NCBI RefSeq assembly: GCF_003002925.1
Contig: NZ_PVTK01000001.1
Span: 930,001 to 994,000 of the forward strand
DNA length: 64,000 nucleotides
Source of the DNA: Vreelandella songnenensis
Lineage (GTDB): Bacteria; Pseudomonadota; Gammaproteobacteria; Pseudomonadales; Halomonadaceae
Reading direction: 5' to 3'
Below are positions 21,908 through 30,388 of this stretch, piece by piece. The notes beneath the pieces were generated by a model. That model was not told the DNA's origin. It was given only the letters and a program-made list of their open reading frames with translations, and searched no databases. Positions within the stretch are counted from its first letter, which is position 1. Each line of letters begins with the position of its first letter. The position numbers and the translations under genes were made by a program.

Positions 21908-24094
21908 ATGGACGACAACGTTTCACCATCCACGACGCTGACAGAATCCGCAAGCGCCGAGGGAGATAGCCTGCCACTGCGCATCAACCGCACGCCCAAC
22001 GGTGTGCATGCCCGCGAAGCGCTCAGCGAAACCGACCTCGACGACCCCCAGCTCTACTTCAACCGCGAACTCTCCCACCTGCAGTTCAACATTCGCGTGC
22101 TCGAGCAGGCGCTGGATGATGCTCATCCGCTCCTGAACCGCTTGATGTTTCTGCTGATTTTTTCATCCAACATGGATGAGTTCTTCGAAATTCGCGTAGC
22201 GGGCCTGAAGCATCAGCTGGCGCTCGGCGATGACACCACCGCCGCCGACGGTCGCTTGCCCAAGGCGGTGCTGAGCGAGATTTCCGACATTGCCCATCAA
22301 CAGATCGCGCGCCAGTACCGTATTCTCAACGACACCCTGCTACCGGCGCTGGAGAATCAGGGGCTGCGTTTTCGCCGCCGCGACCAGTGGACCGAAGCGC
22401 AAAAGGCCTGGGTGTATGATCTGTTCAACAACGAAATCATGCCGGTCATCAGCCCCATCGGCCTGGACCCGTCGCACCCCTTCCCGCGGCTGGTCAACAA
22501 GAGCCTGAACTTCATCGTCGAGCTTGAAGGTAAAGACGCTTTTGGCCGCGCGGGTGGCATGGCCATACTGCCCGCACCGCGCTCGCTGCCCAGGCTGATG
22601 CCGCTGCCCAAGGAGCTGTGTGCCGAAGGCTTTTCCGAGTACGTGTTCCTGTCGTCGATGATTCATGCCCATGCCGAGGAGCTGTTTCCCGGCATGCGCG
22701 TGCGCGGCTGCTATCAGTTCCGGCTGACCCGCAACGCGGACATGACCGTAGACCCCGAGGAGGTGTCAGACCTGGCCTCGGCGCTGCGCGGCGAGCTGCT
22801 TGCCCGGCGTTACGGCCGCGGCGTGCGTCTGGAGGTGGCGGAAAACTGCCCGGATGATCTGACCAACTTCCTGCTACGTCAGTTCGAGCTGGATGCCGAA
22901 GACCTCTACCGCGTTCAGGGGCCGGTGAACCTGACCCGCATGATGTCGGTACTGGGCGATGTCGACCGGCCCGAGCTTGTGTATCGCCCGTATACGCCGG
23001 GGATTCCCAAAGCGTTGAAAACCGGCAGCCTGTTCGATGCCATTGCCAAGAACGACGTGCTCCTGCACCACCCGTTTCAGTCGTTCTCACCGATCGAGGA
23101 ACTTCTGCGCGAAGCCGCCCGCGACCCGGACGTGCTGGCCATCAAGCAGACGCTTTACCGTACCGGTTCCGACTCACCGATCGTCAGCGCCTTGGTGGAT
23201 GCGGCAAGCCAGGGCAAGGAAGTCACCGTGGTGATCGAGCTGCGCGCGCGTTTTGACGAGGCCGACAACCTGCAGCTCGCCTCGCGCCTGCAGGAAGCGG
23301 GCGCCATCGTCATCTATGGCGTGATGGCCTACAAGACCCACGCCAAGATGCTGCATATCGTACGCCGCGAGAAAGGCGAGCTGCGCCACTACGCCCATTT
23401 AGGGACCGGCAACTACCACTCCAAGACCGCCAAGCTTTACACCGACTACAGCCTGCTCACGGCCAACACCGCGCTATGCGCCGATGTACACAAGGTGTTT
23501 CAGCAGCTTTCCGGCATGGGCCGAGCGCGCAAGATCGATACGCTGCTGCACGCGCCCTTCACCCTCCACGAGCGCCTGGTGGAGATGATCGACCGTGAGG
23601 CGCAGCTGGCGCGCAAGGGCAAGCGCGGCCATATCATCATCAAGTGCAACTCACTGACCGAGCCCAAGCTGATCAAGGCGCTGTACCGCGCTTCCCAAGC
23701 GGGCGTCGAGTGTGACCTGATCATTCGCGGCATGTGCTGCCTGAAGCCTGACCTGCCGGGTATCTCCGAAAATATTCGCGTACGCTCGATCATCGGCCGC
23801 TTCCTGGAGCATACCCGGGTCTTTCACTTTCACAACGACGGCAAGTCGGAGACCTGGTGCTCGAGTGCGGATTTCATGTCACGCAACATGTTTCACCGGG
23901 TTGAAACCTGCTTTCCGCTGCTGGATAAAAAGCTCGCCACGCGGGTACGCAAGGATCTTGAAACCTATCTGGTGGATAACTGCCAGAGCTGGCTTTTGCA
24001 GAGTGACGGCAGCTACCGCTCCCAGGACCCCGGTAGCAGCGATGCCATCAGCGCCCAGGAAACCCTGCTTTACGCCTACGCCTCCAAAAGTTAG
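21908..24094 (+). CDS. ppk1: Polyphosphate kinase 1
   Basis: Makes inorganic polyphosphate from ATP. The 728 residues show the N-terminal helical domain (FNRELSHLQFN near residue 50, then SNMDEFFEIRV), and the two PLD-like C-terminal domains with the catalytic histidines in YKTHAKM and GRFLEHTRV. The GTGNYHSKTA loop is conserved. Length is within the family range of about 690-740. It is a single gene; no ppx lies next to it. A Pho-box-like element sits upstream. Confidence 0.96.
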   Translation: MDDNVSPSTTLTESASAEGDSLPLRINRTPNGVHAREALSETDLDDPQLYFNRELSHLQFNIRVLEQALDDAHPLLNRLMFLLIFSSNMDEFFEIRVAGLKHQLALGDDTTAADGRLPKAVLSEISDIAHQQIARQYRILNDTLLPALENQGLRFRRRDQWTEAQKAWVYDLFNNEIMPVISPIGLDPSHPFPRLVNKSLNFIVELEGKDAFGRAGGMAILPAPRSLPRLMPLPKELCAEGFSEYVFLSSMIHAHAEELFPGMRVRGCYQFRLTRNADMTVDPEEVSDLASALRGELLARRYGRGVRLEVAENCPDDLTNFLLRQFELDAEDLYRVQGPVNLTRMMSVLGDVDRPELVYRPYTPGIPKALKTGSLFDAIAKNDVLLHHPFQSFSPIEELLREAARDPDVLAIKQTLYRTGSDSPIVSALVDAASQGKEVTVVIELRARFDEADNLQLASRLQEAGAIVIYGVMAYKTHAKMLHIVRREKGELRHYAHLGTGNYHSKTAKLYTDYSLLTANTALCADVHKVFQQLSGMGRARKIDTLLHAPFTLHERLVEMIDREAQLARKGKRGHIIIKCNSLTEPKLIKALYRASQAGVECDLIIRGMCCLKPDLPGISENIRVRSIIGRFLEHTRVFHFHNDGKSETWCSSADFMSRNMFHRVETCFPLLDKKLATRVRKDLETYLVDNCQSWLLQSDGSYRSQDPGSSDAISAQETLLYAYASKS

Positions 24095-24177
24095 GCCGCG
24101 TGTTTCAGGGGGAGTGGTTTCACATCCCGGGGGAGTGTGAAAAAATGCATGAAACTCATGCTTTCCAACAATCCGGG

Positions 24178-24190
24178 TGAATCAACTTCA
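24178..24190 (+). promoter_or_regulatory. MetR box overlapping the metR ribosome-binding region
   Basis: TGAATCAACTTCA matches the MetR consensus TGAANNNNNTTCA at every fixed position. It ends two bases before the metR start codon, where a Shine-Dalgarno sequence would be. A second palindrome, GCATGA-AAC-TCATGC, lies at 24147-24161. Autoregulation of metR by this site is inferred. Confidence 0.7.
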
Positions 24191-24192
24191 AC

Positions 24193-25131
24193 ATGATTGA
24201 ATTACGCCATTTACGCACGCTGCTTGCCCTGCGCGAGACGGGGTCACTGGTGGATGCAGCCGAACGCGTACACCTTACCCAGTCGGCGCTTTCCCACCAG
24301 TTGAAGGACCTAGAAAGCCGGGTCGACAGCGCGCTGTTTGTGCGTAAGACCCGTCCGGTCGAATTTACCCGCGCCGGCCTGCGGCTTCTGGCTCTGGCCG
24401 ACCAGATACTGCCGGAAGTGCGCAAGGCCGAGCGCGATGTAGCGCGTCTGGCGGGTACCGAGCAGGGCCGTTTGCACATGGCCATCGAGTGCCATAGCTG
24501 CTTTCAATGGCTGATGCCGACGGTGGATTACTTTCGCGATCACTGGCCTGAAGTGGAAATCGATATTCCCAGCGGCCACCACTTCGACCCGCTGCCGGCA
24601 CTGGCCCGCGAACAGCTCGACCTGGTGATTACCGCCGACCCCCAGCCGCTTGAGGGCGTGCACTACGCGCCGCTGTTTCGCTACGAGGGGCTTCTGGCCG
24701 TGGCAAAGCAGCATACCTACGCCGGGCAAGGCTTCGTGGAGCCGCAGGCGCTGGCCGACCAGACGCTGATTACCTACCCTGTCGAGCAATCCCGCCTGGA
24801 TGTATTTACCCAGTTTCTCGACCCCGCCGGTGTGCGCCCCCAGGAGATCCGCACCGCGGAGCTCACCATCATGATGATGCAGCTGGTCGCCAGCGGGCGC
24901 GGCGTCTGTTCGCTGCCCAACTGGGCATTGACGGAGTATCTGGAGCGCGATTACGTAAGCGCGGTAAAACTGGGCGAAAACGGCATCTGGAGCACGCTGT
25001 ACGCGGCCATTCGTGAAGAGACGCTTGAAGCGCCGTGGATGCAGGATTTTCTGCGCACCGCCCGGGAAACCTCGTTTGCCGTGCTGTCAGGCATCAAACC
25101 GGCGTCTCGCGACGAGGAACCAGCAGCGTAA
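24193..25131 (+). CDS. metR: LysR-type regulator of methionine genes
   Basis: LysR-family activator that uses homocysteine as coregulator and controls metE/metH in other bacteria. The 312 residues have the N-terminal winged helix (SALSHQLKDLE near residues 36-46) and the effector domain with the MetR-typical IECHSCFQWL near residues 97-106 and QSRLDVF...FLDPAGV. The length agrees with E. coli MetR. metE is not next to it, unlike in enterics. The gene's last 38 bases overlap the histidine kinase gene on the other strand. No clear Shine-Dalgarno precedes the ATG; the MetR box occupies that place. Confidence 0.93.
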   Translation: MIELRHLRTLLALRETGSLVDAAERVHLTQSALSHQLKDLESRVDSALFVRKTRPVEFTRAGLRLLALADQILPEVRKAERDVARLAGTEQGRLHMAIECHSCFQWLMPTVDYFRDHWPEVEIDIPSGHHFDPLPALAREQLDLVITADPQPLEGVHYAPLFRYEGLLAVAKQHTYAGQGFVEPQALADQTLITYPVEQSRLDVFTQFLDPAGVRPQEIRTAELTIMMMQLVASGRGVCSLPNWALTEYLERDYVSAVKLGENGIWSTLYAAIREETLEAPWMQDFLRTARETSFAVLSGIKPASRDEEPAA

Positions 25132-26689
25132 AGCGGGCACCGCCAAGCGTGGGGCTGGTGTCTACCGTCACGCTGCCTCCGTGGCCGGCCATGATCTTCT
25201 GGACAATCGAAAGCCCCAGACCGTAACCGCCCAGGCTGCGCGCCCGGCTGTCGTCCAGGCGAGTAAAGGGCTTGAAGATATCCACACGCGCATCGAAGGG
25301 TATGCCGGGGCCGTCGTCTTCCACATCGATACGCACCAGCTGGGCTTCGCTCCACAGCCGGATGGTAATGTGCTTTTTGCCGTAGCGGCAGGCGTTGCCC
25401 ACCAGGTTCTGCAGCGCCCGCTGCAGGTAGCGCGGCTCGGCCATAAGCTCGATATCGGGCCCCTCTTCAAGCGAGAGCGAAAGCTCTTCATGCAGCGGCG
25501 CCAGCGTATCGATCACCCGTTCGGCCATGGCGCGGCAATCTACCAGGGCCATTTCCAGCTCGGCGCCGTTCACGGTTTCCCCGCCCAGGCGCGCGTAGGT
25601 GAGAATCTCGTCCACCAGCTCGTCGAGCTCGGAAATATCCGCATCTATGCCCTGCAGCTGGCGACGAATGGCCGGCTGGTCGGTCATGTCTTCCACCATC
25701 TGCACAGCAAAGCGAATCCGCGCAACCGGCGTGCGCAGCTCGTGGGACACCGCGCGGATCATCTCCTGCTGGCCGCGCAGCAGGGTCTGTACCTGGCTTG
25801 CCATGCCGTTGAAGGCCAGCCCCAGGCGGCCCAGAAAGTCGTCGCTTTCGACCTTCACTCGCGTTTCGAGCCTGCCGCTGGCGATGCGCGTGGCGGCAAG
25901 CTCCAGGCGCGCCATGCGCGTTTCGATATTGCGCATGATCAGGTAAATGATCAGGCACAGCACCACCATGACCCCGATCAGAAGCGGCAGTTGCAGATTC
26001 ATGGGCAGCGTGTCGCCCCGCGTGATCGGGCCCGCCATGATCCAGACGTCTTCGCCAGGCAGCTGCTGGAGCAGGCTGATGGCAAGCTTGTCGGAAATCA
26101 GCAGGGTCAACACGTTACCCAGCTCCAGCTGGCGCTGCTGCCTGTCCGTCAGGTTGTCGGGCAGCGTCGACAGCAGTAGAAGTGGCCAGCTGCCCGAGCT
26201 TAGCGCGGCAAGCGCCCGCTCACGCTCATCATTGGGCAAGGTGGCCAACCATTCGCCCAGCAGAACCATGCTTCCCTGCCACTGACGCTCGCTCCAGGCC
26301 GGCAGCGTAGCCTCAAGCAGCCACTGGCTACCCGGCAGCCGCTGGCGAAGACGCCACGGGTCTTCGGCCACCAGCACGCTGCCACGCTCAATGCGTTTTC
26401 CGGCAAAATAGCCAAGCTCCACTTCGCTGATACGCCGCAGGGTAAGCTGCATGCCCAACTGCTCGGCAAAGCGGCTGATCAAACGCTCACGCTCGTCAAC
26501 CGCTGAGTCAGCCAGTTGGCGAGTCATCAGCGACATGGGCAGCGCCGCCAGCTGTTCGCGGTAATCCTCACGGCGTACCTGTTCGATAAACGAGCGGCCG
26601 CCGAGTGCGATCAGCAGCACGACGCACAGCGCCAGGCCCAGCAGCAGGTAGAACTTGAAAAACGAGCTATGGCTAAGCGGTCGAAGCAT
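25094..26689 (-). CDS. rstB: Sensor histidine kinase, RstB-like
   Basis: Inner-membrane sensor kinase. The 531 residues have a transmembrane helix at about 12-30, a periplasmic domain of about 200 residues, a second helix at about 233-252, a HAMP domain (253-305), the phosphoacceptor His316 in AVSHELRTP, and an ATP-binding domain with NLVGNACRYG, DDGPGIP and GGYGLGLSI. The C-domain order and the partner regulator resemble RstB of E. coli, though the periplasmic domain is longer than usual. AAGGG precedes the ATG. It follows the regulator gene by 21 bases. Confidence 0.85.
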   Translation of the reverse strand: MLRPLSHSSFFKFYLLLGLALCVVLLIALGGRSFIEQVRREDYREQLAALPMSLMTRQLADSAVDERERLISRFAEQLGMQLTLRRISEVELGYFAGKRIERGSVLVAEDPWRLRQRLPGSQWLLEATLPAWSERQWQGSMVLLGEWLATLPNDERERALAALSSGSWPLLLLSTLPDNLTDRQQRQLELGNVLTLLISDKLAISLLQQLPGEDVWIMAGPITRGDTLPMNLQLPLLIGVMVVLCLIIYLIMRNIETRMARLELAATRIASGRLETRVKVESDDFLGRLGLAFNGMASQVQTLLRGQQEMIRAVSHELRTPVARIRFAVQMVEDMTDQPAIRRQLQGIDADISELDELVDEILTYARLGGETVNGAELEMALVDCRAMAERVIDTLAPLHEELSLSLEEGPDIELMAEPRYLQRALQNLVGNACRYGKKHITIRLWSEAQLVRIDVEDDGPGIPFDARVDIFKPFTRLDDSRARSLGGYGLGLSIVQKIMAGHGGSVTVDTSPTLGGARFTLLVPRRETPV

Positions 26690-26710
26690 GGCACTTGCCC
26701 TTGGCGTTCA

Positions 26711-27415
26711 TCAGCTGTCTTTCACGAAAAGATAGCCTTTGCTGCGTACGGTCTTGATGCGATGAGGCTGGTTGGGGTCATCGCCGATCTTGGGGCGAAT
26801 GCGCGATACCCGAACGTCAATGGAGCGGTCCTGGCCGTCGTACTTGATGCCGCGCAGCTCGGTGAAAATCTCTTCACGGGTCAAAACCCGGCCGGCATTG
26901 CGGGCCAGCAGCCACAGGAGGTCGAATTCGGCACTGGTCAGGTCGATGCGCTCGCTGGCAAGCCAGGCTTCGCGAGTCGCGTTATCGATTTCCAGGTTAT
27001 CAAAGCGCAAGCGCATTTCACCGTTGGGGGCGGGGCCATCGGCACGGCGCAGCAAGGCGCGCATGCGGGCCAGCAGTACCCGGGGCTGAACGGGCTTGGG
27101 CACGTAGTCGTCTGCGCCCATCTCAAGCCCCAGAATCTGGTCAAGATCGTCGGTGCGCGCCGTCAGCATCATGATGGGACCGGCGAAGTTGGGGCGCACA
27201 CGGCGGCAGATGGAGAGGCCGTCTTCACCAGGTAGCATGAGATCCAGAATCACCAGATCCGGCTGCAGGGTCAGAATACGATCGGTGCCCTTTGCCCCGT
27301 CGGCTTCCAGAGTGACCTGAAAACCGTTGGCTTCAAGATAATCGCGCGTGAGTTCTGCCAGCCGCTGGTCGTCTTCGATAATCAGGATATGGTCCTGATC
27401 TGGGTAGTCAGGCAT
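26711..27415 (-). CDS. rstA: OmpR-family response regulator, RstA-like
   Basis: DNA-binding response regulator paired with the kinase downstream. It has a receiver domain with the acidic pair EDD (14-16), phosphoacceptor Asp58 in VILDLMLPGEDG and the lysine in YVPKP, then an OmpR-type winged helix (EFDLLWLLARNAG, and IDVRVSRIRPKIGDD as recognition region). The start is placed at 27415, where AGGA lies seven bases before the ATG, giving 234 residues. Earlier in-frame starts (ATG 27469, GTG 27481) would add 18-22 unconserved residues. The target genes are unknown. Confidence 0.85.
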   Translation of the reverse strand: MPDYPDQDHILIIEDDQRLAELTRDYLEANGFQVTLEADGAKGTDRILTLQPDLVILDLMLPGEDGLSICRRVRPNFAGPIMMLTARTDDLDQILGLEMGADDYVPKPVQPRVLLARMRALLRRADGPAPNGEMRLRFDNLEIDNATREAWLASERIDLTSAEFDLLWLLARNAGRVLTREEIFTELRGIKYDGQDRSIDVRVSRIRPKIGDDPNQPHRIKTVRSKGYLFVKDS

Positions 27416-27700
27416 CACCGTTTCCTGTGACTCAAGCGCCTGAAATTGCTCTTCCAAGTGATTTACCATCTTATCTCTCACTCTGCCTGGGCAGTTCGTC
27501 GTCCATCCAGCTACCCGTTATAAAAAAAGCAGGTTATCACCTGTTCATACAATATCTTAAAACCTCTCACCGTTTGACGCTGACACGCTATGCCTTTTTA
27601 CGCTTTACACGCCCTCTCGCCCTCTTGATTCTTCTACCGGCGAGGACTAATGTAAGGGCAAGCAAGCAGGCTGTCGACAATCTGACAGGAGGGTTAAGCC

Positions 27701-27835
27701 ATGGGAGATGGCAAGGCGAAAAGTGTTATCAAACGTGTTTACGTTCCGACCCAGGTACGCGACCTGCCCAATGGGGAAAAGCTGAAAATTCCGGGGCATT
27801 ATAAAGCGCCTCCGAATCAGGGGAATAGCGCGTAG
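27701..27835 (+). CDS. Small protein of unknown function, 44 residues
   Basis: Short gene reading MGDGKAKSVIKRVYVPTQ at its start and ending APPNQGNSA. It has a near-ideal ribosome site (AGGAGG, seven bases before the ATG) and its own strong terminator 16 bases after the stop, so it looks like a real monocistronic gene. The product is small, basic and soluble, with a Lys/Arg-rich N-terminal half and a Pro/Gly-rich C-terminal half. No membrane segment or signal is visible. I do not recognise the family. A longer open frame in another register over this stretch lacks a ribosome site. Confidence 0.7.
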   Translation: MGDGKAKSVIKRVYVPTQVRDLPNGEKLKIPGHYKAPPNQGNSA

Positions 27836-27851
27836 CCGTACATCCTAATAG

Positions 27852-27880
27852 AAAAGGCAGGCGCAAGGCCTGCCTTTTTT
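27852..27880 (+). terminator. Terminator of the 44-residue protein gene
   Basis: Hairpin with a perfect stem (27852-27862 with 27868-27878, GGCAGGC core) around a five-base loop, with A-run before and six T after. It is a strong rho-independent terminator, and could also work on the minus strand for the PLDc_N-type gene. Confidence 0.88.
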
Positions 27881-27908
27881 AATGCAACACGTGTTTCAAG
27901 GAGTGGCG

Positions 27909-28088
27909 CTACCCCTTTGGCCCCATTAACAGCCAGATAATCAGGCCGACCAGCGGGAAGCACAGTAGTGCCAGTATCCACAGCAGCTTGGCAACGCCAC
28001 CGGCTGAACTCTTGGCAACCTTGACGATGGCCCAGACCAGAATGATGAGCCAGATAAGACCTAACAATCCACCTACTTCGATACCCAT
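27909..28088 (-). CDS. Small PLDc_N-type membrane protein
   Basis: A 59-residue membrane protein with two hydrophobic helices (about 5-24 and 34-55), a central KVAKSSAGGVAKLLW stretch and the ending MGPKG. The pattern of two helices with the W-I-L-A-L-L-x-F-P-L-V-G-L-I-I-W segment is that of the PLDc_N family (PF13396), which occurs alone as small membrane proteins or before cardiolipin synthase domains. AAGGA precedes the ATG by eight bases. The function of the stand-alone form is unknown. Confidence 0.85.
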   Translation of the reverse strand: MGIEVGGLLGLIWLIILVWAIVKVAKSSAGGVAKLLWILALLCFPLVGLIIWLLMGPKG

Positions 28089-28159
28089 AGCAGTTCCTTA
28101 GCGTGTTGTATCCATGAGCTTTTAGCTAAGCACATCACTGTCGTGTTCACAAGTACCGC

Positions 28160-28669
28160 TTACGAATCCGGCAGGCTCAGTACCATTTCACCGCTGCGTA
28201 TTTCGATGTTGAGCAGATGCAAGAAACTCATGCCCAGCAGTACCGTATCGTCATCCATGCCCGGGCTGATGGAACCCGGCACGTTACTTGCCCGAATCCC
28301 GCCCAGCGTCACCTCATCAAGCTCGGTGAGATTGCCCTGCACTCGGCCGTTGGCCGTGTTGAACCAGGCGTTTCGCCCACGCTCCAGGCCCAACTGACGA
28401 GCCAGCTGATCCGAGACGGCCACGTAAGTGGCACCGGTATCCAGCAGAAACCTGACCGGCTCGCCGTTGATTTCACCGGGCGCTTCGAAATGCCCGGAGC
28501 GGTTACGCTTGAGCGTTACCGGACCGCCGTCGGAGGCGGCCTGCACAATGTGCGCATTGGGTGTCAGGATCTTCTCCATACCGCCATCCAGCCACCACGT
28601 GCCAAGCCCGATGAGCAGTACCCAGAAGAGCATCATCATCACGATGCCGCCGCGCTGCGCTGAATGCAT
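28160..28669 (-). CDS. Membrane-anchored retropepsin-like aspartic protease
   Basis: A 169-residue protein with one N-terminal transmembrane helix (about 10-28) and a periplasmic clan AA protease domain. The catalytic motif is DTG at 77-79 in FLLDTGATYVAVS, followed by the second conserved strand LLGMSFLHLL near residue 145. It matches the TIGR02281 type of single-domain bacterial aspartic protease, which would have to dimerise to be active. It lies 23 bases after the UMF1-type carrier gene on the same strand, so the two are probably cotranscribed. No substrate is known. Confidence 0.87.
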   Translation of the reverse strand: MHSAQRGGIVMMMLFWVLLIGLGTWWLDGGMEKILTPNAHIVQAASDGGPVTLKRNRSGHFEAPGEINGEPVRFLLDTGATYVAVSDQLARQLGLERGRNAWFNTANGRVQGNLTELDEVTLGGIRASNVPGSISPGMDDDTVLLGMSFLHLLNIEIRSGEMVLSLPDS

Positions 28670-28692
28670 TATGTGCTCCCTACTCCGGTGTT

Positions 28693-30039
28693 TTAAGCGT
28701 TCTTCCAGGCAATTGCAGCTTCACGGCCGCGGCGCTCGTTGACCCTTGAACAGATCAGCATGGCAACAACGAAAAGGCCGACACATAAAAGAATAGACGC
28801 CTGCAGGCCAATCATCGCCTGAAGCACGCCGAGCATGACGATTCCCATCACCCCGGCAAGCTTGTTGGCCAGACCCCAGAAGCCAAAGAACTCGGCAGAT
28901 TTCTCGAGCGGCGAGAATACCCCGACCAGGGCGCGGCTGGCCGATTGGCTGGACCCCAGGCTAAGCCCTGCCAGACATCCCACGATCAGAAACACGTACT
29001 GGGCCTGCCACTGCCAGCCAAATCGCGCGTTTGCCAGCGTGGCTATTTCCGGCGTGGCCCAGATGGCAATGATGGCCACTACCCAGAGCCCGAGGGTGAT
29101 CTGATAGGTTCGCTTGGCACCCAGGCGATCCTGAAGCCAGCCAAACCCCAAGGCGCCTGCCGCCGCGGTGACCTGAACGATGATGAACATGATGTTACGC
29201 ACGCTCTCGTCCCAGCCAATGACCTGGGCACCGTAAATGAACGCAAACGCGATAATGATGTAGACCCCGGCCATGGAGAACAGCAGCGAGATCAAGAAGA
29301 CCGTCAGATCCTTGAAGTAACGCAGCTCGCGCATGGTCGAATAAACCCGCTGCTGGGCGATGCGCCAGTAGGCAACGCCGGAGGGCTTGGGGGTGCCACG
29401 CTCCTTTAGCCATAAAAAGGTAGGAATGGCGGTGACCAGGAAAAACCCTGCAGCGAAAGGCCCTACCCAGCGTATGCGGTCAAAGTTCTCCGCTGTGGCC
29501 TCGCCCAGCACCAAAAGCGTGAAACCGGCGGCAAACAGTCCGCCGATATAGCCAAGCGACCAGCCAAAGCCGGAAATCTTGCCAAGCTTCTCCGGCGGGC
29601 CAAGCTCGGGCAGAAAGGCGGCAATAAAGGATTCACCCATCGAGTAGGCGTAATTGGACACGACAATCAGTATCAGCCCCATGACCACGTACCCGGGAGT
29701 GACAAAGTAAAGCATCGCGGTAGTGGCTACCGTGGCCAGATAGCTGAACATCAAAAAGCGTTTCTTTTCCGCCCGGTAATCCATCACTGCCCCGCACAGC
29801 GGAGCGGTAATCACCACCATCAGGTAGCTGATGGCCAGTGCCAGGCTCCACAGGAAGTTGGCCAGCCGAAAGCCGTCGCCCCGGTCGCCGACAATCACCG
29901 TGGTAAACAGCTCACCAAACACCACCGTGATAATCAGCAGGGTATACGCCTGATTGGCGAAGTCGAACATGGCCCAGCCCACTATTTCCCGGCGCGAGGC
30001 GTAGGCGGAGGGGGCCTTGGCAGCATCATTTAGCAACAT
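28693..30039 (-). CDS. MFS transporter, UMF1/Atg22 type
   Basis: A 448-residue integral membrane protein with about 12 helices. The N-terminal segment GWAMFDFANQAYTLLIITV and the GMSQSASRA-like GSSQSASRALVG segment in the second half are features of the UMF1 family (PF11700), the bacterial relatives of vacuolar Atg22 amino acid effluxers. The substrate in bacteria is not known. GAGAG precedes the ATG. It appears to head a two-gene unit with the aspartic protease. Confidence 0.85.
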   Translation of the reverse strand: MLLNDAAKAPSAYASRREIVGWAMFDFANQAYTLLIITVVFGELFTTVIVGDRGDGFRLANFLWSLALAISYLMVVITAPLCGAVMDYRAEKKRFLMFSYLATVATTAMLYFVTPGYVVMGLILIVVSNYAYSMGESFIAAFLPELGPPEKLGKISGFGWSLGYIGGLFAAGFTLLVLGEATAENFDRIRWVGPFAAGFFLVTAIPTFLWLKERGTPKPSGVAYWRIAQQRVYSTMRELRYFKDLTVFLISLLFSMAGVYIIIAFAFIYGAQVIGWDESVRNIMFIIVQVTAAAGALGFGWLQDRLGAKRTYQITLGLWVVAIIAIWATPEIATLANARFGWQWQAQYVFLIVGCLAGLSLGSSQSASRALVGVFSPLEKSAEFFGFWGLANKLAGVMGIVMLGVLQAMIGLQASILLCVGLFVVAMLICSRVNERRGREAAIAWKNA

Positions 30040-30128
30040 ACGGGCTCTCTTGTAAGGGCAGCAGGCAGGTATCGACCTGCGGGACGGCGATCAACGCCAC
30101 TTCATGGCGGGTGAGCATACTGCGAAAG

Positions 30129-30157
30129 CAAACGCCCGGCCTATAGCCGGGCGCTTT
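30129..30157 (-). terminator. Likely terminator of the BCCT unit
   Basis: A perfect 8-bp GC stem (30133-30140 with 30146-30153) with a five-base loop lies 28 bases past the stop of the small membrane protein gene. The T-tract on the minus strand is broken (GTTTGCTTT), so efficiency is uncertain. Confidence 0.45.
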
Positions 30158-30180
30158 GACTAGCGTTACAACAGGTTGGC

Positions 30181-30345
30181 CTATAAAAGCCAATGTGCCA
30201 AGACAGCAGAAAGCCCTACGACCAGCGCCGTGACGACAGCCACGGTGACTATCTTGTCGAGCCAGCGGTCCAGCCAGCGCTCAAGCGCTGCTCCCTTGGG
30301 CTGGCGCCGCGTGGCACCGTGACGCCCCTGCCGAGCCATCAGCAT
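30181..30345 (-). CDS. Small single-helix membrane protein downstream of the BCCT carrier
   Basis: A 54-residue open frame with a basic N-terminal half (RQGRHGATRRQPKG), the repeated RWLDRWLDK pattern, and one C-terminal transmembrane helix (about 32-51, ending AHWLL). GGAG lies five bases before ATG 30345; a second ATG is at 30339. It starts 43 bases after the BCCT transporter stop on the same strand and a hairpin follows it, so it probably belongs to that transcript. I do not recognise the family. Topology suggests a cytoplasmic N-terminus. Confidence 0.6.
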   Translation of the reverse strand: MLMARQGRHGATRRQPKGAALERWLDRWLDKIVTVAVVTALVVGLSAVLAHWLL

Positions 30346-30388
30346 CCCCGCTCCATGTGTCTGCTCCTGAAGGCCTGATCAATACCCT

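Noticed and set aside
27427..27804. 125-codon plus-strand frame over the region of the 44-residue protein
   Set aside because: Starts inside the antisense of the response regulator gene, has no ribosome site and an unlikely composition; the short frame at 27701 has far better signals.
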